A DNA stretch of 64,000 nucleotides from Pseudoleptotrichia goodfellowii (GTDB taxonomy: Bacteria; Fusobacteriota; Fusobacteriia; Fusobacteriales; Leptotrichiaceae). A program made the position numbers and the translations under genes. The notes below the pieces were generated by a model. The model saw only the letters and a program-made list of their open reading frames with translations, had not been told where the DNA came from and made no database searches. Shown in pieces: positions 1 to 8,504 of this stretch (the stretch's first letter is position 1; the number at the start of each line of letters is the position of its first letter). The stretch is taken from contig NZ_AP019822.1 of the NCBI RefSeq assembly GCF_007990505.1, positions 2,167,568 through 2,231,567 on the forward strand. Direction: 5' to 3'.

Positions 1-45
1 GCTTTTTCCGCTTTTAGCTCCTCCTGTTACATAAATTACACTCAT
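1..45 (-). CDS. cobU: CobU, adenosylcobinamide kinase/guanylyltransferase, N-terminal fragment (runs off left edge)
   Basis: Only the first 15 codons are in the window. They read MSVIYVTGGAKSGKS, matching the N-terminal P-loop (GGARSGKS type) of CobU, which phosphorylates adenosylcobinamide and adds GMP in nucleotide-loop assembly of B12. The ATG overlaps the stop of the upstream ABC ATPase gene (ATGA), and GAGGAAAT precedes it as ribosome binding site, so the two are translationally coupled. The rest of the gene lies outside the window, so the identity rests on the P-loop and the cobalamin context. Confidence 0.75.
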   Translation of the reverse strand, partial: MSVIYVTGGAKSGKS

Positions 46-1046
46 ATTTCCTCTTTTCTTTCCGATGTAATTTCATATAAATCTTTTTTATCAGCTGAAT
101 ATCTTATTTTCTCTCCGATATTGTATTCTCTGTTATTTGAAACTGTTATGACATTTATTTCCTTATTTTTAGAGTTTTCCAATTCATATAAAATTACTGT
201 TCCTCTGTATTCTTTTCTTGTAATTTCGGCAATTCCCGAAAGTTCATCATTTATTTCTTCACTTGATAATCTAATATTTTCAGGTCGAACCATAAAAGTT
301 TTTCCATTTTCCCTGAAAATATTTGCTTTTCCGATAAATTCCGCGACGAAAACCGATTCAGGCGTTCTGTAAATTTCACGTGGAGTACCTGTCTGCTCTA
401 TTTTTCCCCGATTCATCACTACTATTCTGTCGGAAATACTCATAGCTTCTTCCTGATCATGAGTAACAAAAATCATAGTAATGCCTAATTTTTTCTGTAT
501 TTTTCTTATTTCATTTCTTACAGTTTCTCTTAACTTTGTATCAATATTGGACAGAGGTTCATCCAGTAACAACACTTTAGGCTCCAAAACAAGAGAACGT
601 GCCAAAGCCACTCTTTGCTGCTGCCCTCCGCTTAACTGATCTATTTTTCTTTTTTCCAGATCTTTTAAATTTATGAGTTCGAGAATTTTTTCTATTCTTT
701 CTTTTTTTTGCTTTTTATTCAATTTTTCTCCGACTTTCAAAGGATAACGCAATCCGTAATCAATATTTTCATATACTGTTAAATGAGGAAATAAAGCATA
801 ATTTTGAAAAACCGTACTTACAGGTCTTATTTCCGGCGGAAAGCCGGTTATATCTTCTCCTGAAAGAAAAATATGCCCCCCGGTCGGATTAATAAATCCC
901 GCTATCATTCTGAGTGTAGTTGTTTTGCCGCATCCACTCGGTCCAAGAATACTTATAAGCTCTCCTTTTTCCACATTGATATTAAAATTATCTACAACTG
1001 CATTTTCTCCGTATTTTTTAGACAGATTTTTCAATTCAAGATACAT
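42..1046 (-). CDS. ABC transporter ATP-binding protein, AfuC/FbpC/PotA type
   Basis: 334-residue cytoplasmic ATPase of a binding-protein-dependent importer. Visible motifs are Walker A GPSGCGKT (about 35-42), signature LSGGQQQRVALARS, Walker B VLLLDEPLSNID, H-loop FVTHDQEEA and a TOBE-like C-terminal region after about residue 235. It works with the fused permease and lipoprotein genes just upstream: its ATG overlaps the permease stop (TAATG) and its own stop overlaps the cobU start. The family imports ferric iron, and sometimes polyamines, phosphonates or thiamine. The substrate cannot be read from sequence; the cobalamin-gene context is only suggestive. Confidence 0.9.
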   Translation of the reverse strand: MYLELKNLSKKYGENAVVDNFNINVEKGELISILGPSGCGKTTTLRMIAGFINPTGGHIFLSGEDITGFPPEIRPVSTVFQNYALFPHLTVYENIDYGLRYPLKVGEKLNKKQKKERIEKILELINLKDLEKRKIDQLSGGQQQRVALARSLVLEPKVLLLDEPLSNIDTKLRETVRNEIRKIQKKLGITMIFVTHDQEEAMSISDRIVVMNRGKIEQTGTPREIYRTPESVFVAEFIGKANIFRENGKTFMVRPENIRLSSEEINDELSGIAEITRKEYRGTVILYELENSKNKEINVITVSNNREYNIGEKIRYSADKKDLYEITSERKEEI

Positions 1047-2806
1047 TATTTCACCTTCTTTTCTCTTAAAACAAGTATTGAAAACAGAATATTTACAGCC
1101 AATATTACTAAAATAAGTAAACTTGCAATAACCGAAGCCATTCTGTAATCTCCGTCCCTGATAACATTAAACAATTCAACAGTAGCAACCTTAGCCGAAG
1201 GAGTAATCAGAAATATAATTGCTCCCACTGTCGTCATTGTTGCCGTAAATGTATTAATAAATCCTACAAGAAATGCAGGTTTCAGCTGAGGAAGTATTAC
1301 ACGGAAAAATACTGGTATTTTCGGAGTTCCCAAATCCCTTGCTGCGTCTTCTGTAAGCGAACTTATCTGATATAAATTGGCACTTGCAGCTTTAGTTGTT
1401 ACAGGCATTTGCCTGAAAATACAGTTTAATACCACTATGGCACCTGTTCCTGTGAGTAAAAGCGGTGGATTATTAAATGCCAAGATATACGCTATACCGA
1501 AAAACGGGCCCGGCAATATATAAGGCAATGCTGCAATAAAACCGAAACTTCTGGAAAATCTTATTTTACGTCTGTCTATATAATATGAGAAAAGCACTCC
1601 CAAGAAACTTGAAACAAATCCTGCTATTAAAGAATATACAACACTTCTCACTAAACTCGGTATTTTTGTAAACGAGAAGGCTTCCACATATTCCAAAGTC
1701 CAGTGAAACCTGTTTCCACGATTACTTGTTACTGCCGAAACAAAGATTGAAGTATACTGTATAAGCATATAAACCGCAAATAACAATGTTATAAGTCCGA
1801 AAATTATTTTTAAAGATTTCGGCAATTCATAAACTTTTTCTTTTGTCTGACCCGATTTCTCGGAAAAATTTCCCATAACATTGGAATTTACAAGTTCATG
1901 CCGATATATTAAAAAAATAAAAACTATCGGCAAAAAAATGAGAAAACTTATAGCTGCAGCTTTATCTATTTCTCCATAAGAAATAACACCTTTATATGCT
2001 TCCGTTGCAATCATTTTAAAGTTTCCGCCTACAATAATAGGTGTTCCAAAATCTGCAATATTTTTTACAAAAACTATAAAAAACACTGCAACTATTGATG
2101 TTTTAAGCATCGGAAGTATAATTTCCCAAAGTACGTCTCCCGACTTTGAGCCTAAGTCTTTCCCGGCTTCTATTATACTGAAAGGTATTGTTGTAAGTCC
2201 TCCGATTAAAATAAGAGCTGCTAAGGATATTTCACTGAAAGTCTGCATTACTACAATGCCGTGCCAACCGTAAGGATTCACATTTAAATGAAGTAAATCC
2301 GCTGTTATAAAGCCTCTTTTTCCAAACAGCAATATATACGAAAGTGAAGACAAAAAAGGCGGTGAGATCATTGTAAGCATAAGCAGCAGTGTAATCAGTC
2401 TTTTTTTCAATTTTGACGTATAAGATGTATATACTGCTATTACAGTTCCTATTATTACTGCTAAAACCGTCGAAAGAATACATACCCATATACTGTTTAC
2501 TATTATCGGCACATTTTCTTTAAAAAGACCGACGTATAACTCCAGTGTAAAACTTCCCTCAAGAAAAATACTTTTCGTAAATAACGCAGTTATAGGCCAT
2601 AGTATAAATATTATTACAGGAATAACAGCTAATAGATAAAACAGTTTATCCATTATTTCCATAAAAAAGAAAGAACGAGATTGTTTTAATGTTAAAAATT
2701 TTAAAAAATCCCCGTTTTCAAGCTTTTTATAACGGGAATCTGAGAGCTTATTAAGGTCCTCATTTAAAATATTCTCTGATTTATTCTTCTTTTTGAATAA
2801 TTTCAT
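1046..2806 (-). CDS. ABC transporter permease, duplicated FbpB/AfuB type
   Basis: 586-residue inner-membrane permease made of two homologous halves in one chain, about 12 hydrophobic segments in total, as in ferric-iron FbpB/AfuB proteins. Each half has an EAA-like coupling loop: EAGKDLGSKSGDVLWE near 215 and EDAARDLGTPKIPVFF near 480, which dock on the ATPase. An unusually long charged N-terminal tail (about 55 residues, rich in K, N and E) precedes the first membrane segment. It lies 3 bp after the binding-protein gene and overlaps the ATPase gene by one base. Confidence 0.9.
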   Translation of the reverse strand: MKLFKKKNKSENILNEDLNKLSDSRYKKLENGDFLKFLTLKQSRSFFFMEIMDKLFYLLAVIPVIIFILWPITALFTKSIFLEGSFTLELYVGLFKENVPIIVNSIWVCILSTVLAVIIGTVIAVYTSYTSKLKKRLITLLLMLTMISPPFLSSLSYILLFGKRGFITADLLHLNVNPYGWHGIVVMQTFSEISLAALILIGGLTTIPFSIIEAGKDLGSKSGDVLWEIILPMLKTSIVAVFFIVFVKNIADFGTPIIVGGNFKMIATEAYKGVISYGEIDKAAAISFLIFLPIVFIFLIYRHELVNSNVMGNFSEKSGQTKEKVYELPKSLKIIFGLITLLFAVYMLIQYTSIFVSAVTSNRGNRFHWTLEYVEAFSFTKIPSLVRSVVYSLIAGFVSSFLGVLFSYYIDRRKIRFSRSFGFIAALPYILPGPFFGIAYILAFNNPPLLLTGTGAIVVLNCIFRQMPVTTKAASANLYQISSLTEDAARDLGTPKIPVFFRVILPQLKPAFLVGFINTFTATMTTVGAIIFLITPSAKVATVELFNVIRDGDYRMASVIASLLILVILAVNILFSILVLREKKVK

Positions 2807-2809
2807 ATT

Positions 2810-3847
2810 TTATTTCCCCATTTTTTCTTTCCAAAGTTTTAAGATTTCATCTCTTCTTGTTCCCATTCCGTTAATATCCATTTTCATTAGTTTATCAGGA
2901 GTCATTCCTTTTAATTCGGCAGGAGGTGTAACATCACTTCTTACCATCATACGTGGAGCTGCTGTTTTCAGAAACCCCTGACCTTCTTTAGATAATGCCC
3001 AATCTACAAAGGCTTTTGCAGCATCTTTATTTTCAGCATTTTTAAATATAGCCATACCTGCAGGAACCCATGGTAACCCGTCTGAAGGAATTATATTTTT
3101 TACTTTAAATTCCTGTTCCATTTTATAAGTATCTCCTCCTAAAGGTATTATTCCTACAGCCATTTCCGCATTTTTAACTTTTGCTGTAGGCTCTGAACCC
3201 CTTTGAGCATAGAAAGGAATATTATCTTTAATTGATTCCAAATAAGCCCATCCTGCTTCTTCTCCCATAGATTGTAAAATATTGTAAACAACCGCATAGT
3301 TTGTTCCTGAAATAGCAGGATCTGCCATAATCAATTCGTCTTTATATTTAGGATTTTTCAAATCTGCCCATGATTTAGGTTCAGGAATATCCTTTTTTTG
3401 AAGTACATCAGTATTTACCAAAAATCCTGCTGTTACGATAGAAACTCCTGTCCAGTATTCATTTCCGATAAATCTCTGATCCATTGCTTTTTCTTCAGGC
3501 GATACATAATTTTCCAAATATCCTTTTTCTCCTGCAACGATAAAGCTGTCGGCTCCTCCTCCGAACCATACGTCTGCACCGATTTTACCGTTTTCGGCAT
3601 TCAGTTTAGATAAAACTTCTCCTGAAGAAATGTCTAAAAATTCCACTTTTATTCCTGTCTTTTTAGTAAATTCTTCAAAGATTTTTTCTTTTGCATCATA
3701 AGCTGCTATAACCTTCAACGTACCTTTTGAAGCACTTTCAGCTCCGTCTTTTTTTGTTTCTTTCGTGTCGTTACTCTTTTGGCAACTTATTAAAAATCCT
3801 ATTACCAGCATAGCCAACAACATTGTTCTTTTAAACATTTTACTCAT
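2810..3847 (-). CDS. ABC transporter substrate-binding lipoprotein, FbpA/AfuA type
   Basis: 345-residue extracytoplasmic binding protein. A lipoprotein signal ends at Cys22 (GFLISC), followed by a low-complexity linker rich in K, E, D and S, then a periplasmic-binding fold starting TLKVIAAYDAKEKIFEEF. The family (extracellular solute-binding family 1) binds ferric iron or small anions. The first ATG is chosen because AAGGAGG sits 11 bases upstream. First gene of the importer operon, with a 400-bp repeat-rich region upstream that separates it from cbiH. Confidence 0.88.
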   Translation of the reverse strand: MSKMFKRTMLLAMLVIGFLISCQKSNDTKETKKDGAESASKGTLKVIAAYDAKEKIFEEFTKKTGIKVEFLDISSGEVLSKLNAENGKIGADVWFGGGADSFIVAGEKGYLENYVSPEEKAMDQRFIGNEYWTGVSIVTAGFLVNTDVLQKKDIPEPKSWADLKNPKYKDELIMADPAISGTNYAVVYNILQSMGEEAGWAYLESIKDNIPFYAQRGSEPTAKVKNAEMAVGIIPLGGDTYKMEQEFKVKNIIPSDGLPWVPAGMAIFKNAENKDAAKAFVDWALSKEGQGFLKTAAPRMMVRSDVTPPAELKGMTPDKLMKMDINGMGTRRDEILKLWKEKMGK

Positions 3848-3925
3848 TTTAAATTCTTCCTCCTTATAGTAATTAATTTCTTCAGTTTTATTATAGTTTA
3901 GAATTTAAGTTAAATCAATATTATA

Positions 3926-4250
3926 ATCTTCCTTTTTTGGTAAAAAAGGAAGCGAAAAATTGTTTTATAAAATTAAATATTTTCTCCGACATTAAAATTT
4001 TACTTCGAGAAATACGAAACGAAACGTTATAAAAACAACTGTCTGAGCGAGGATTTTCAATCCAAAGCGAGTTTGTTGTTTTTATAGTGCAGTGAGTAAT
4101 TTCGAGTTAGTAAAATTTTGGTGGGTTGTTTTTTGTTGCTTTTTATGAAAAAAGCAATTAAAAATTTTAGTTGGTTGTTTTTTGCTACTTTTTTTCTAAA
4201 AAAGTAGGTAAAGATTTTTGTTACTTTTTATAAAAAAGCAAAATAACAAA
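3926..4250. repeat. Intergenic palindromic repeat element
   Basis: Gene-free stretch between cbiH and the importer. It has a perfect 11-bp hairpin (CTTCCTTTTTT/AAAAAAGGAAG, 3928-3952); a larger imperfect palindrome with outer arms 3994-4013 and 4098-4119 (AAAATTTTA... / ...TAAAATTTT) and 12-bp perfect inner arms TATAAAAACAAC (4028-4039) and its complement (4075-4086); then three small hairpins of the form GCTTTTT...AAAAAAGC and CTACTTTTTT...AAAAAAGTAG. It looks like a dispersed intergenic repeat. Read on the minus strand the hairpins could also attenuate transcription leaving cbiH. Confidence 0.6.
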
Positions 4251-4994
4251 TTAATAAGTATATTTCTCCTTATATCCTCTCGGAGTTATCATTTTACCGT
4301 TTTTAATGAACGTATTTGAATTTCCGATTATTATTATTGTAAGCATATCTATCTCATGAGAAAGCATTTCTTCAAGGGTAGTTATAACTTTTGTTTCGTC
4401 TTCTCTTCCTGCATTTTTTACTATTGCCACAGGAGTATCTGCAGGTTTGTATTTCATCATGATTTCTCTTGCTTCTTCTATTTGCGTAGCTCTTCCACGG
4501 CTCTTAGGGTTGTATATACTCATTACAAAGTCAGCCTGTGCTGCTAAATCTATTCTTTTCTTGATTAATTCCCAGTCAGTCAGCAAATCACTTAAACTTA
4601 TTATAGCGTAATCATGCATTACAGGGGCTCCCGCAATAGCAGCTGCAGCATTTGTAGCTGTTACTCCCGGAATGATCTCCACTTCCACATCTTCAGTTGC
4701 CACTTCCAGCATAATTCCCGCCATTCCGTAAACTCCTGCATCTCCGCTGCTTATAAGACTTATATTTTTTCCCTGTTTTGCCATTTCCAGCACTTCTATA
4801 CATCTGTCCACTTCTTTTGTCATCGCCGAGTTTTTCATTTCTTTTCCAGGATAATATTCTTTTATCAAGTCTACATACGTTTTGTACCCTACAATAATAT
4901 CACTTTTTTCCATTGCTTCATAAGCTCTGTATGTCATGTCCGCCTTTTTTCCCGGTCCTATTCCTACCACATAAATTTTTCCTGTTTTATTCAT
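4251..4994 (-). CDS. cbiH: CbiH, cobalt-precorrin-3 C17-methyltransferase
   Basis: 247 residues, the usual size for the ring-contraction methylase of anaerobic corrin synthesis, which methylates C17 of cobalt-precorrin-3 using SAM. Tetrapyrrole methylase signatures are visible: GIGPG at 11-15 and SSGDAGVYGMAG in the middle. The fit to CbiH rather than other family members comes from the N-terminal pattern GKIYVVGIGPG, VGYKTYVDLI and SIYNPKSRGR. GGAGAG precedes the ATG. Last cbi gene of the operon before the repeat element. Confidence 0.93.
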   Translation of the reverse strand: MNKTGKIYVVGIGPGKKADMTYRAYEAMEKSDIIVGYKTYVDLIKEYYPGKEMKNSAMTKEVDRCIEVLEMAKQGKNISLISSGDAGVYGMAGIMLEVATEDVEVEIIPGVTATNAAAAIAGAPVMHDYAIISLSDLLTDWELIKKRIDLAAQADFVMSIYNPKSRGRATQIEEAREIMMKYKPADTPVAIVKNAGREDETKVITTLEEMLSHEIDMLTIIIIGNSNTFIKNGKMITPRGYKEKYTY

Positions 4995-5055
4995 TTATAT
5001 CTCTCCGTTTCTTTTTATTTTAGATTTATATTAATTTTTTATTTTCAATATTAGA

Positions 5056-6096
5056 TTATTCTTTCACTTCGGTCATTTCTTCTTCAAAAATAGACAGGGT
5101 CAGTCCTCCCAATCTTATTTTTTTTACAAGAAATTTCCCTTTTCCTGAAGAAGCCAGAAATGCACACGGTTCAGAAACACCGTACACTCCGATTGTCTGT
5201 TTTACATAATCGGATCTGTCTTCTATCAGATCTTCCACTTTTAAAATTTCTTCTTTATCAAAAAATTTTATCGGAATATTAAGTTCTTCCATCGCTTCAA
5301 GTAATCCTGTTTCATCAGCCTTTACCCATGCAGAAGCTGCAGTTTTTATGGAAGTCATTTCCAAATTCTGATTTTCCATTACTTCTTTTAATTTTGCTAC
5401 TATATGTTCTTTAGGCGTATTTCTTTTACATCCTATTCCTATAAAAATATTTTGAGGAATAATCTTGGATATTTCTATTTTTTTTCTGTTGGAAACTATA
5501 ATCGCTCCTGCGGTATTTTCATTAACATCTACAATATGTTTAGGCAAATGAAGTCCTACTTTTTCACCGTTTACAATCAGCGAAGTTACTCTTTTGGCAC
5601 CTTCAAGGTCTTCCAGTCTGGCTTTTATTTTTTGTGAAAGAATGTCTACGGCTATTTTTCCGCTTACATCAGTCGCTGTTGTAACGACAGGAATCGCCTC
5701 CAACTCCTGAGCAATTTTTCTGCATTCTTCATTGGCTCCTCCCAGATGCCCTGAAAGTAGCGAAATCACAAAGTTTGACTGTTCATCTATTGTAAGAACT
5801 GCCGGATCTGTATCTTTGCTTTTGAATTTCCCATTAATAAGCCTTACTACCGCCCCTGTTGCCGCTACAAATATATGAAGGTCATATTCATTAAATATTT
5901 TATCCAACAATAAAGGCACTCTTTCCGTTATTACAAAAAGCTTTTCTATATTTTCATTTTCTAAATTCAGCAGCTTATATACCCTCTCGGAAATATAAAT
6001 ATCACTGTCCGGATAAACCCTGTTTCTCACACTTAAAGCTATATTATATCCGTTTTTACTCACACAATAAATCGCTGTTTTCATCATACTCCTCAA
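5056..6096 (-). CDS. cbiG: CbiG, cobalt-precorrin-5A hydrolase
   Basis: 346-residue cytoplasmic enzyme that opens the delta-lactone and releases acetaldehyde in the anaerobic B12 route. The N-terminal domain carries FVAATGAVVRLI and LLSGHLGGANEECRKIA, typical of CbiG; the C-terminal domain contains IGIGCKRNTPKEHI and ends with LGGLTLSIFEEE. It lies 4 bp downstream of cbiF and so belongs to the same transcript. Full length, no anomaly. Confidence 0.93.
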   Translation of the reverse strand: MRSMMKTAIYCVSKNGYNIALSVRNRVYPDSDIYISERVYKLLNLENENIEKLFVITERVPLLLDKIFNEYDLHIFVAATGAVVRLINGKFKSKDTDPAVLTIDEQSNFVISLLSGHLGGANEECRKIAQELEAIPVVTTATDVSGKIAVDILSQKIKARLEDLEGAKRVTSLIVNGEKVGLHLPKHIVDVNENTAGAIIVSNRKKIEISKIIPQNIFIGIGCKRNTPKEHIVAKLKEVMENQNLEMTSIKTAASAWVKADETGLLEAMEELNIPIKFFDKEEILKVEDLIEDRSDYVKQTIGVYGVSEPCAFLASSGKGKFLVKKIRLGGLTLSIFEEEMTEVKE

Positions 6097-6100
6097 ATTT

Positions 6101-6862
6101 CTATTCTTTTATACCTTTTCTGAACTCATGACTGAATGTTTTATCATAAAGTTTGGATTTGGAATAATCATTTCCCATGAAGTTTCCTACTAAAATCTGT
6201 GCAGTTTTTGTTATTTTTTCTTTTTTTGCCAATTCTGCTATGTTTTCAAGAGTTCCCATTACTATTTTCTGATCTTCCCAAGTAGCTTTCTGTATAATAG
6301 CAATAGGTGTATTTATATCATAATGTTTTCTTAGTCTTTCCACTACTCCGTCTATCATCTGAACGGACAGAAATATTGCCATTGAGCATTTATGTGAAGC
6401 AAGACTTTCCAAACTTTCCGATTCGGGAACAGGAGTTCTTCCTTCAAGTCTTGTACATATTACTGTCTGACTTACATCAGGCAATGTAAACTCTTTTTTT
6501 ATCGCTGCTGCTGCCGCCACGAAAGAACTTACTCCCGGTATCACTTCATATTCTATACCATATTCATCAAGCATATCCATCTGTTCTCTTATCGCCCCGT
6601 AAATACTCGGATCTCCCGTATGTACTCTCGCAACTAGTTTTCCTTCTTTTTGGGCTTTCACAGTAACTTCTATCACTTCATCGAGGTTCATGGAAGCCGA
6701 ATTATAAATTTCCGCTCCTTCTTTATGACAACCTATAATTTCTTTATTTACAAGTGAGCCCGCATATATTATTACATCAGCCTTTTCTACTATTTTTTCC
6801 CCTTTTACAGTTATCAAATCCGGATCTCCCGGTCCTGCTCCTATAAAATAAACCTTTTCCAT
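6101..6862 (-). CDS. cbiF: CbiF, cobalt-precorrin-4 C11-methyltransferase
   Basis: 253-residue SAM-dependent tetrapyrrole methylase. Motifs are GAGPGDPDLIT at 8-18, the family loop VHTGDPSIYGAIREQMDML, IPGVSSFVAAAAA and IFLSVQMID, all typical of CbiF/CobM. It methylates C11 of cobalt-precorrin-4. The start overlaps the 3' end of cbiL by 22 bases, implying translational coupling. Confidence 0.94.
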   Translation of the reverse strand: MEKVYFIGAGPGDPDLITVKGEKIVEKADVIIYAGSLVNKEIIGCHKEGAEIYNSASMNLDEVIEVTVKAQKEGKLVARVHTGDPSIYGAIREQMDMLDEYGIEYEVIPGVSSFVAAAAAIKKEFTLPDVSQTVICTRLEGRTPVPESESLESLASHKCSMAIFLSVQMIDGVVERLRKHYDINTPIAIIQKATWEDQKIVMGTLENIAELAKKEKITKTAQILVGNFMGNDYSKSKLYDKTFSHEFRKGIKE

Positions 6863-7566
6863 TGATTTATCCCTTTCTTTTTAAGTATTAACGTGGAAAA
6901 ATAATGTACACTTTCCAGTTTTTCTATATCTGTGTATATTTCTTCACTTTCTTTACCGCAATTTGAAACAATTATTATATTTTCGGTATTTCCTGTAGCC
7001 ACTATCGCTTCTCTCAATCTGTCAAGATCTCTGCTGATTTTCATAAAAACTACATTATCATTATTTTCTATTTCTTTACGAATATCCGTTTTTTTATTGA
7101 CAGAGATCACTTTCAAATCTTCATCTCCTATCATCAAAGGAATATTCAGCCTTGCAGCCATACTATTGAAAGAATTTATTCCCGCTATTGTTTCTACTTT
7201 TATTTCAGGTAAAATATGCTCCAATACATAAGTATATGTACTGTAAGTCATAGGATCTCCGATCGTCAGAAATGCTACATTTTTCCCTTCGGACAATAAT
7301 CCGTTTATAATATCGGCATTGTTTTTTCTGAAAGTTTTTCTTGCCTCAAGATCTCTAACCATAGGAAACTCAAGAAAAACCTGTTCCACATCATCTTTCA
7401 CATAATTTTTTACAATGCTGAATGCCGTACTTCCTTCTCCCGTTTTTGCTTCAGGCAGTATTATCACATCTACATCGGCGAGTTTTTTCACAGCTTTCAA
7501 TGTTATATTTTCTTCATCTCCCACTCCTACACCGATTCCGTAGAAATTTCCTTTTTTATTTTCCAT
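6841..7566 (-). CDS. cbiL: CbiL, cobalt-precorrin-2 C20-methyltransferase
   Basis: 241 residues from the chosen ATG. SAM-dependent tetrapyrrole methylase with GIGVGVGDEENITLKAVK at the N-terminus and LTIGDPMTYSTY in the middle, both characteristic of CbiL/CobI, which methylates C20 of cobalt-precorrin-2. The frame is open nine codons further upstream, but this ATG has AAAGGA about six bases before it and matches the family start. Short gap after cbiT, overlap with cbiF. Confidence 0.93.
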   Translation of the reverse strand: MENKKGNFYGIGVGVGDEENITLKAVKKLADVDVIILPEAKTGEGSTAFSIVKNYVKDDVEQVFLEFPMVRDLEARKTFRKNNADIINGLLSEGKNVAFLTIGDPMTYSTYTYVLEHILPEIKVETIAGINSFNSMAARLNIPLMIGDEDLKVISVNKKTDIRKEIENNDNVVFMKISRDLDRLREAIVATGNTENIIIVSNCGKESEEIYTDIEKLESVHYFSTLILKKKGINQWKRFIL

Positions 7567-7628
7567 TGATTTCCTTTCTTTTAAATAAAACACATTACTT
7601 TTTCATTTTGAAATCATTTTTCTGTTTC

Positions 7629-8198
7629 TTATTTTCTCGCAGTTATAACATAAATAGGATTTTCAGCCATCATCATATTAAAGTCTTTTACTTTTCTGTT
7701 TTTACTTACTATTATCTGACATATATCGGTATCCTTAAAAGGTATTTTTTTTAATGTTTCTATAGCATTGAACACATTTTCCAAAACAATAAAATTCAAT
7801 ACGAGAATACCTTTCTCTTTCAGGTTGTCATAAGAATATTGAATTATATCTTCCAGATTTCCACCTGATCCTCCAATAAATATTTTGTCAAATTTCACAT
7901 CCAAATGACTAAGACCTTCAGGTGCCTCTCCTTTTATATAAGTTACATTTTTCAAATCAAATTTTTCAACATTCTGTTTTATAAGCTCGAAAGCATCTTC
8001 TTTCTGTTCGATGACATAAACATGTCCGTCTTTTGCAAACTGTGCCATTTCCATCGTAACGCTTCCTGTACCTCCGCCTATATCAAGGCAAATATCGTCA
8101 TTTTTCATTTCCAGTTTTGCAAGGCTGACAGCACGTATTTCCTCTTTTGTCATCGGTGCTTTTCCCCTTATAAATTCTTCATCCTTTATATGAAACAT
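7629..8198 (-). CDS. cbiT: CbiT, cobalt-precorrin-6B C15-methyltransferase (decarboxylating)
   Basis: 189-residue class I SAM methyltransferase. Motif I is CLDIGGGTGSVTMEMA and the N-terminus FIRGKAPMTKEEIRAVSLAKL is diagnostic of CbiT, which methylates C15 and decarboxylates the C12 acetate. Here it is separate from CbiE (fused in CobL) and physically split from cbiE by the Nudix/DUF488 genes and the toxin locus. It is the first gene of the second cbi cluster, so it probably has its own promoter in 8199-8260. Confidence 0.92.
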   Translation of the reverse strand: MFHIKDEEFIRGKAPMTKEEIRAVSLAKLEMKNDDICLDIGGGTGSVTMEMAQFAKDGHVYVIEQKEDAFELIKQNVEKFDLKNVTYIKGEAPEGLSHLDVKFDKIFIGGSGGNLEDIIQYSYDNLKEKGILVLNFIVLENVFNAIETLKKIPFKDTDICQIIVSKNRKVKDFNMMMAENPIYVITARK

Positions 8199-8243
8199 TT
8201 TTTTCCTTTCTTAGCAAAAAATATTTAATTTTAATTAAAAATA

Positions 8244-8256
8244 TGTTATAATAACA
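8244..8256 (+). promoter_or_regulatory. Promoter of the small toxin-like gene, extended -10
   Basis: TGT-TATAAT at 8244-8252 is a perfect extended -10; the -35 is weak. The -10 lies inside a perfect 13-bp palindrome TGTTATAATAACA, which could act as operator. A start near 8259 would give a toxin mRNA of about 180 nt ending at the terminator at 8410-8439. Confidence 0.7.
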
Positions 8257-8300
8257 ACAGACTTTCGCTTTATATTAAAGCAGAAAGGAGGTAATTGAAC

Positions 8301-8399
8301 GTGCAACTGATCATCAAAGCAGTTCTTATTAATGTTCTTTCAGATTTAATTGTATATTTTATAATTAAATATATCGAAAAACATTTTCGTAAAAAATAA
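8301..8399 (+). CDS. Small hydrophobic peptide, candidate type I toxin (Fst-like)
   Basis: 32 codons from GTG, preceded at 8-10 bases by AAAGGAGGT, a near-perfect Shine-Dalgarno. The peptide begins VQLIIKAVLINVLSDLIVY and continues FIIKYIEKHFRKK: one membrane-spanning helix and a basic tail, the shape of Fst/Ldr-type toxins. It runs opposite to all surrounding cbi genes. A bidirectional terminator follows directly and a consensus promoter faces it from the other side, the architecture of the par (fst/RNAII) locus of Gram-positive plasmids. The peptide lacks the proline commonly seen in Fst, so family assignment rests on gene layout rather than sequence identity. Confidence 0.65.
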   Translation: MQLIIKAVLINVLSDLIVYFIIKYIEKHFRKK

Positions 8400-8409
8400 G
8401 AATTGTATG

Positions 8410-8439
8410 AAAAAACCCCTGCTGACACAGGGGTTTTTT
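8410..8439. terminator. Bidirectional intrinsic terminator between toxin and antisense RNA
   Basis: Perfect 12-bp stem AAAAAACCCCTG/CAGGGGTTTTTT with a six-base loop. A-tract and T-tract flank it on both sides, so it can stop transcription from either strand. It is placed 10 bases after the toxin stop codon. Confidence 0.9.
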
Positions 8440-8470
8440 GGTATTAAACATGAACTTTTCATCAATTTTC
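8410..8470 (-). ncRNA. Candidate antisense antitoxin RNA (RNAII-like), about 60 nt
   Basis: Predicted from a consensus promoter ending at 8477 and the shared terminator. The transcript would be about 60 nt, close to the 66-nt RNAII of pAD1 par. It would be complementary to the toxin mRNA at the terminator stem-loop. It also has short repeats that echo the toxin start: GGTAATTGAAC at 8290-8300 resembles GGTATTAAACATGAAC at 8440-8455, and TCATCAA at 8311-8317 recurs at 8459-8465 and 8469-8475. These are the equivalents of the DRa/DRb interaction repeats. Confidence 0.6.
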
Positions 8471-8476
8471 ATCAAT

Positions 8477-8504
8477 ATTATACCACAAATTTCCAAAATG
8501 TCAA
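8477..8504 (-). promoter_or_regulatory. Consensus promoter for the antisense RNA
   Basis: On the minus strand TTGACA (8499-8504), 16-bp spacer, TATAAT (8477-8482), with TGG before the -10 (extended -10). This is the strongest promoter match I found in the window. The -35 forms one arm of an inverted repeat (TGTCAAAA...TTTTGACA, 8499-8538). No protein gene follows it, only the terminator. Confidence 0.85.

Noticed and set aside
2232-2489. 85-codon frame inside the permease gene
   Set aside because: Shadow frame of a clearly coding permease, no family features.
3926-4250. CRISPR array
   Set aside because: Repeats are inverted and unequal, with no regular spacers and no cas genes nearby.
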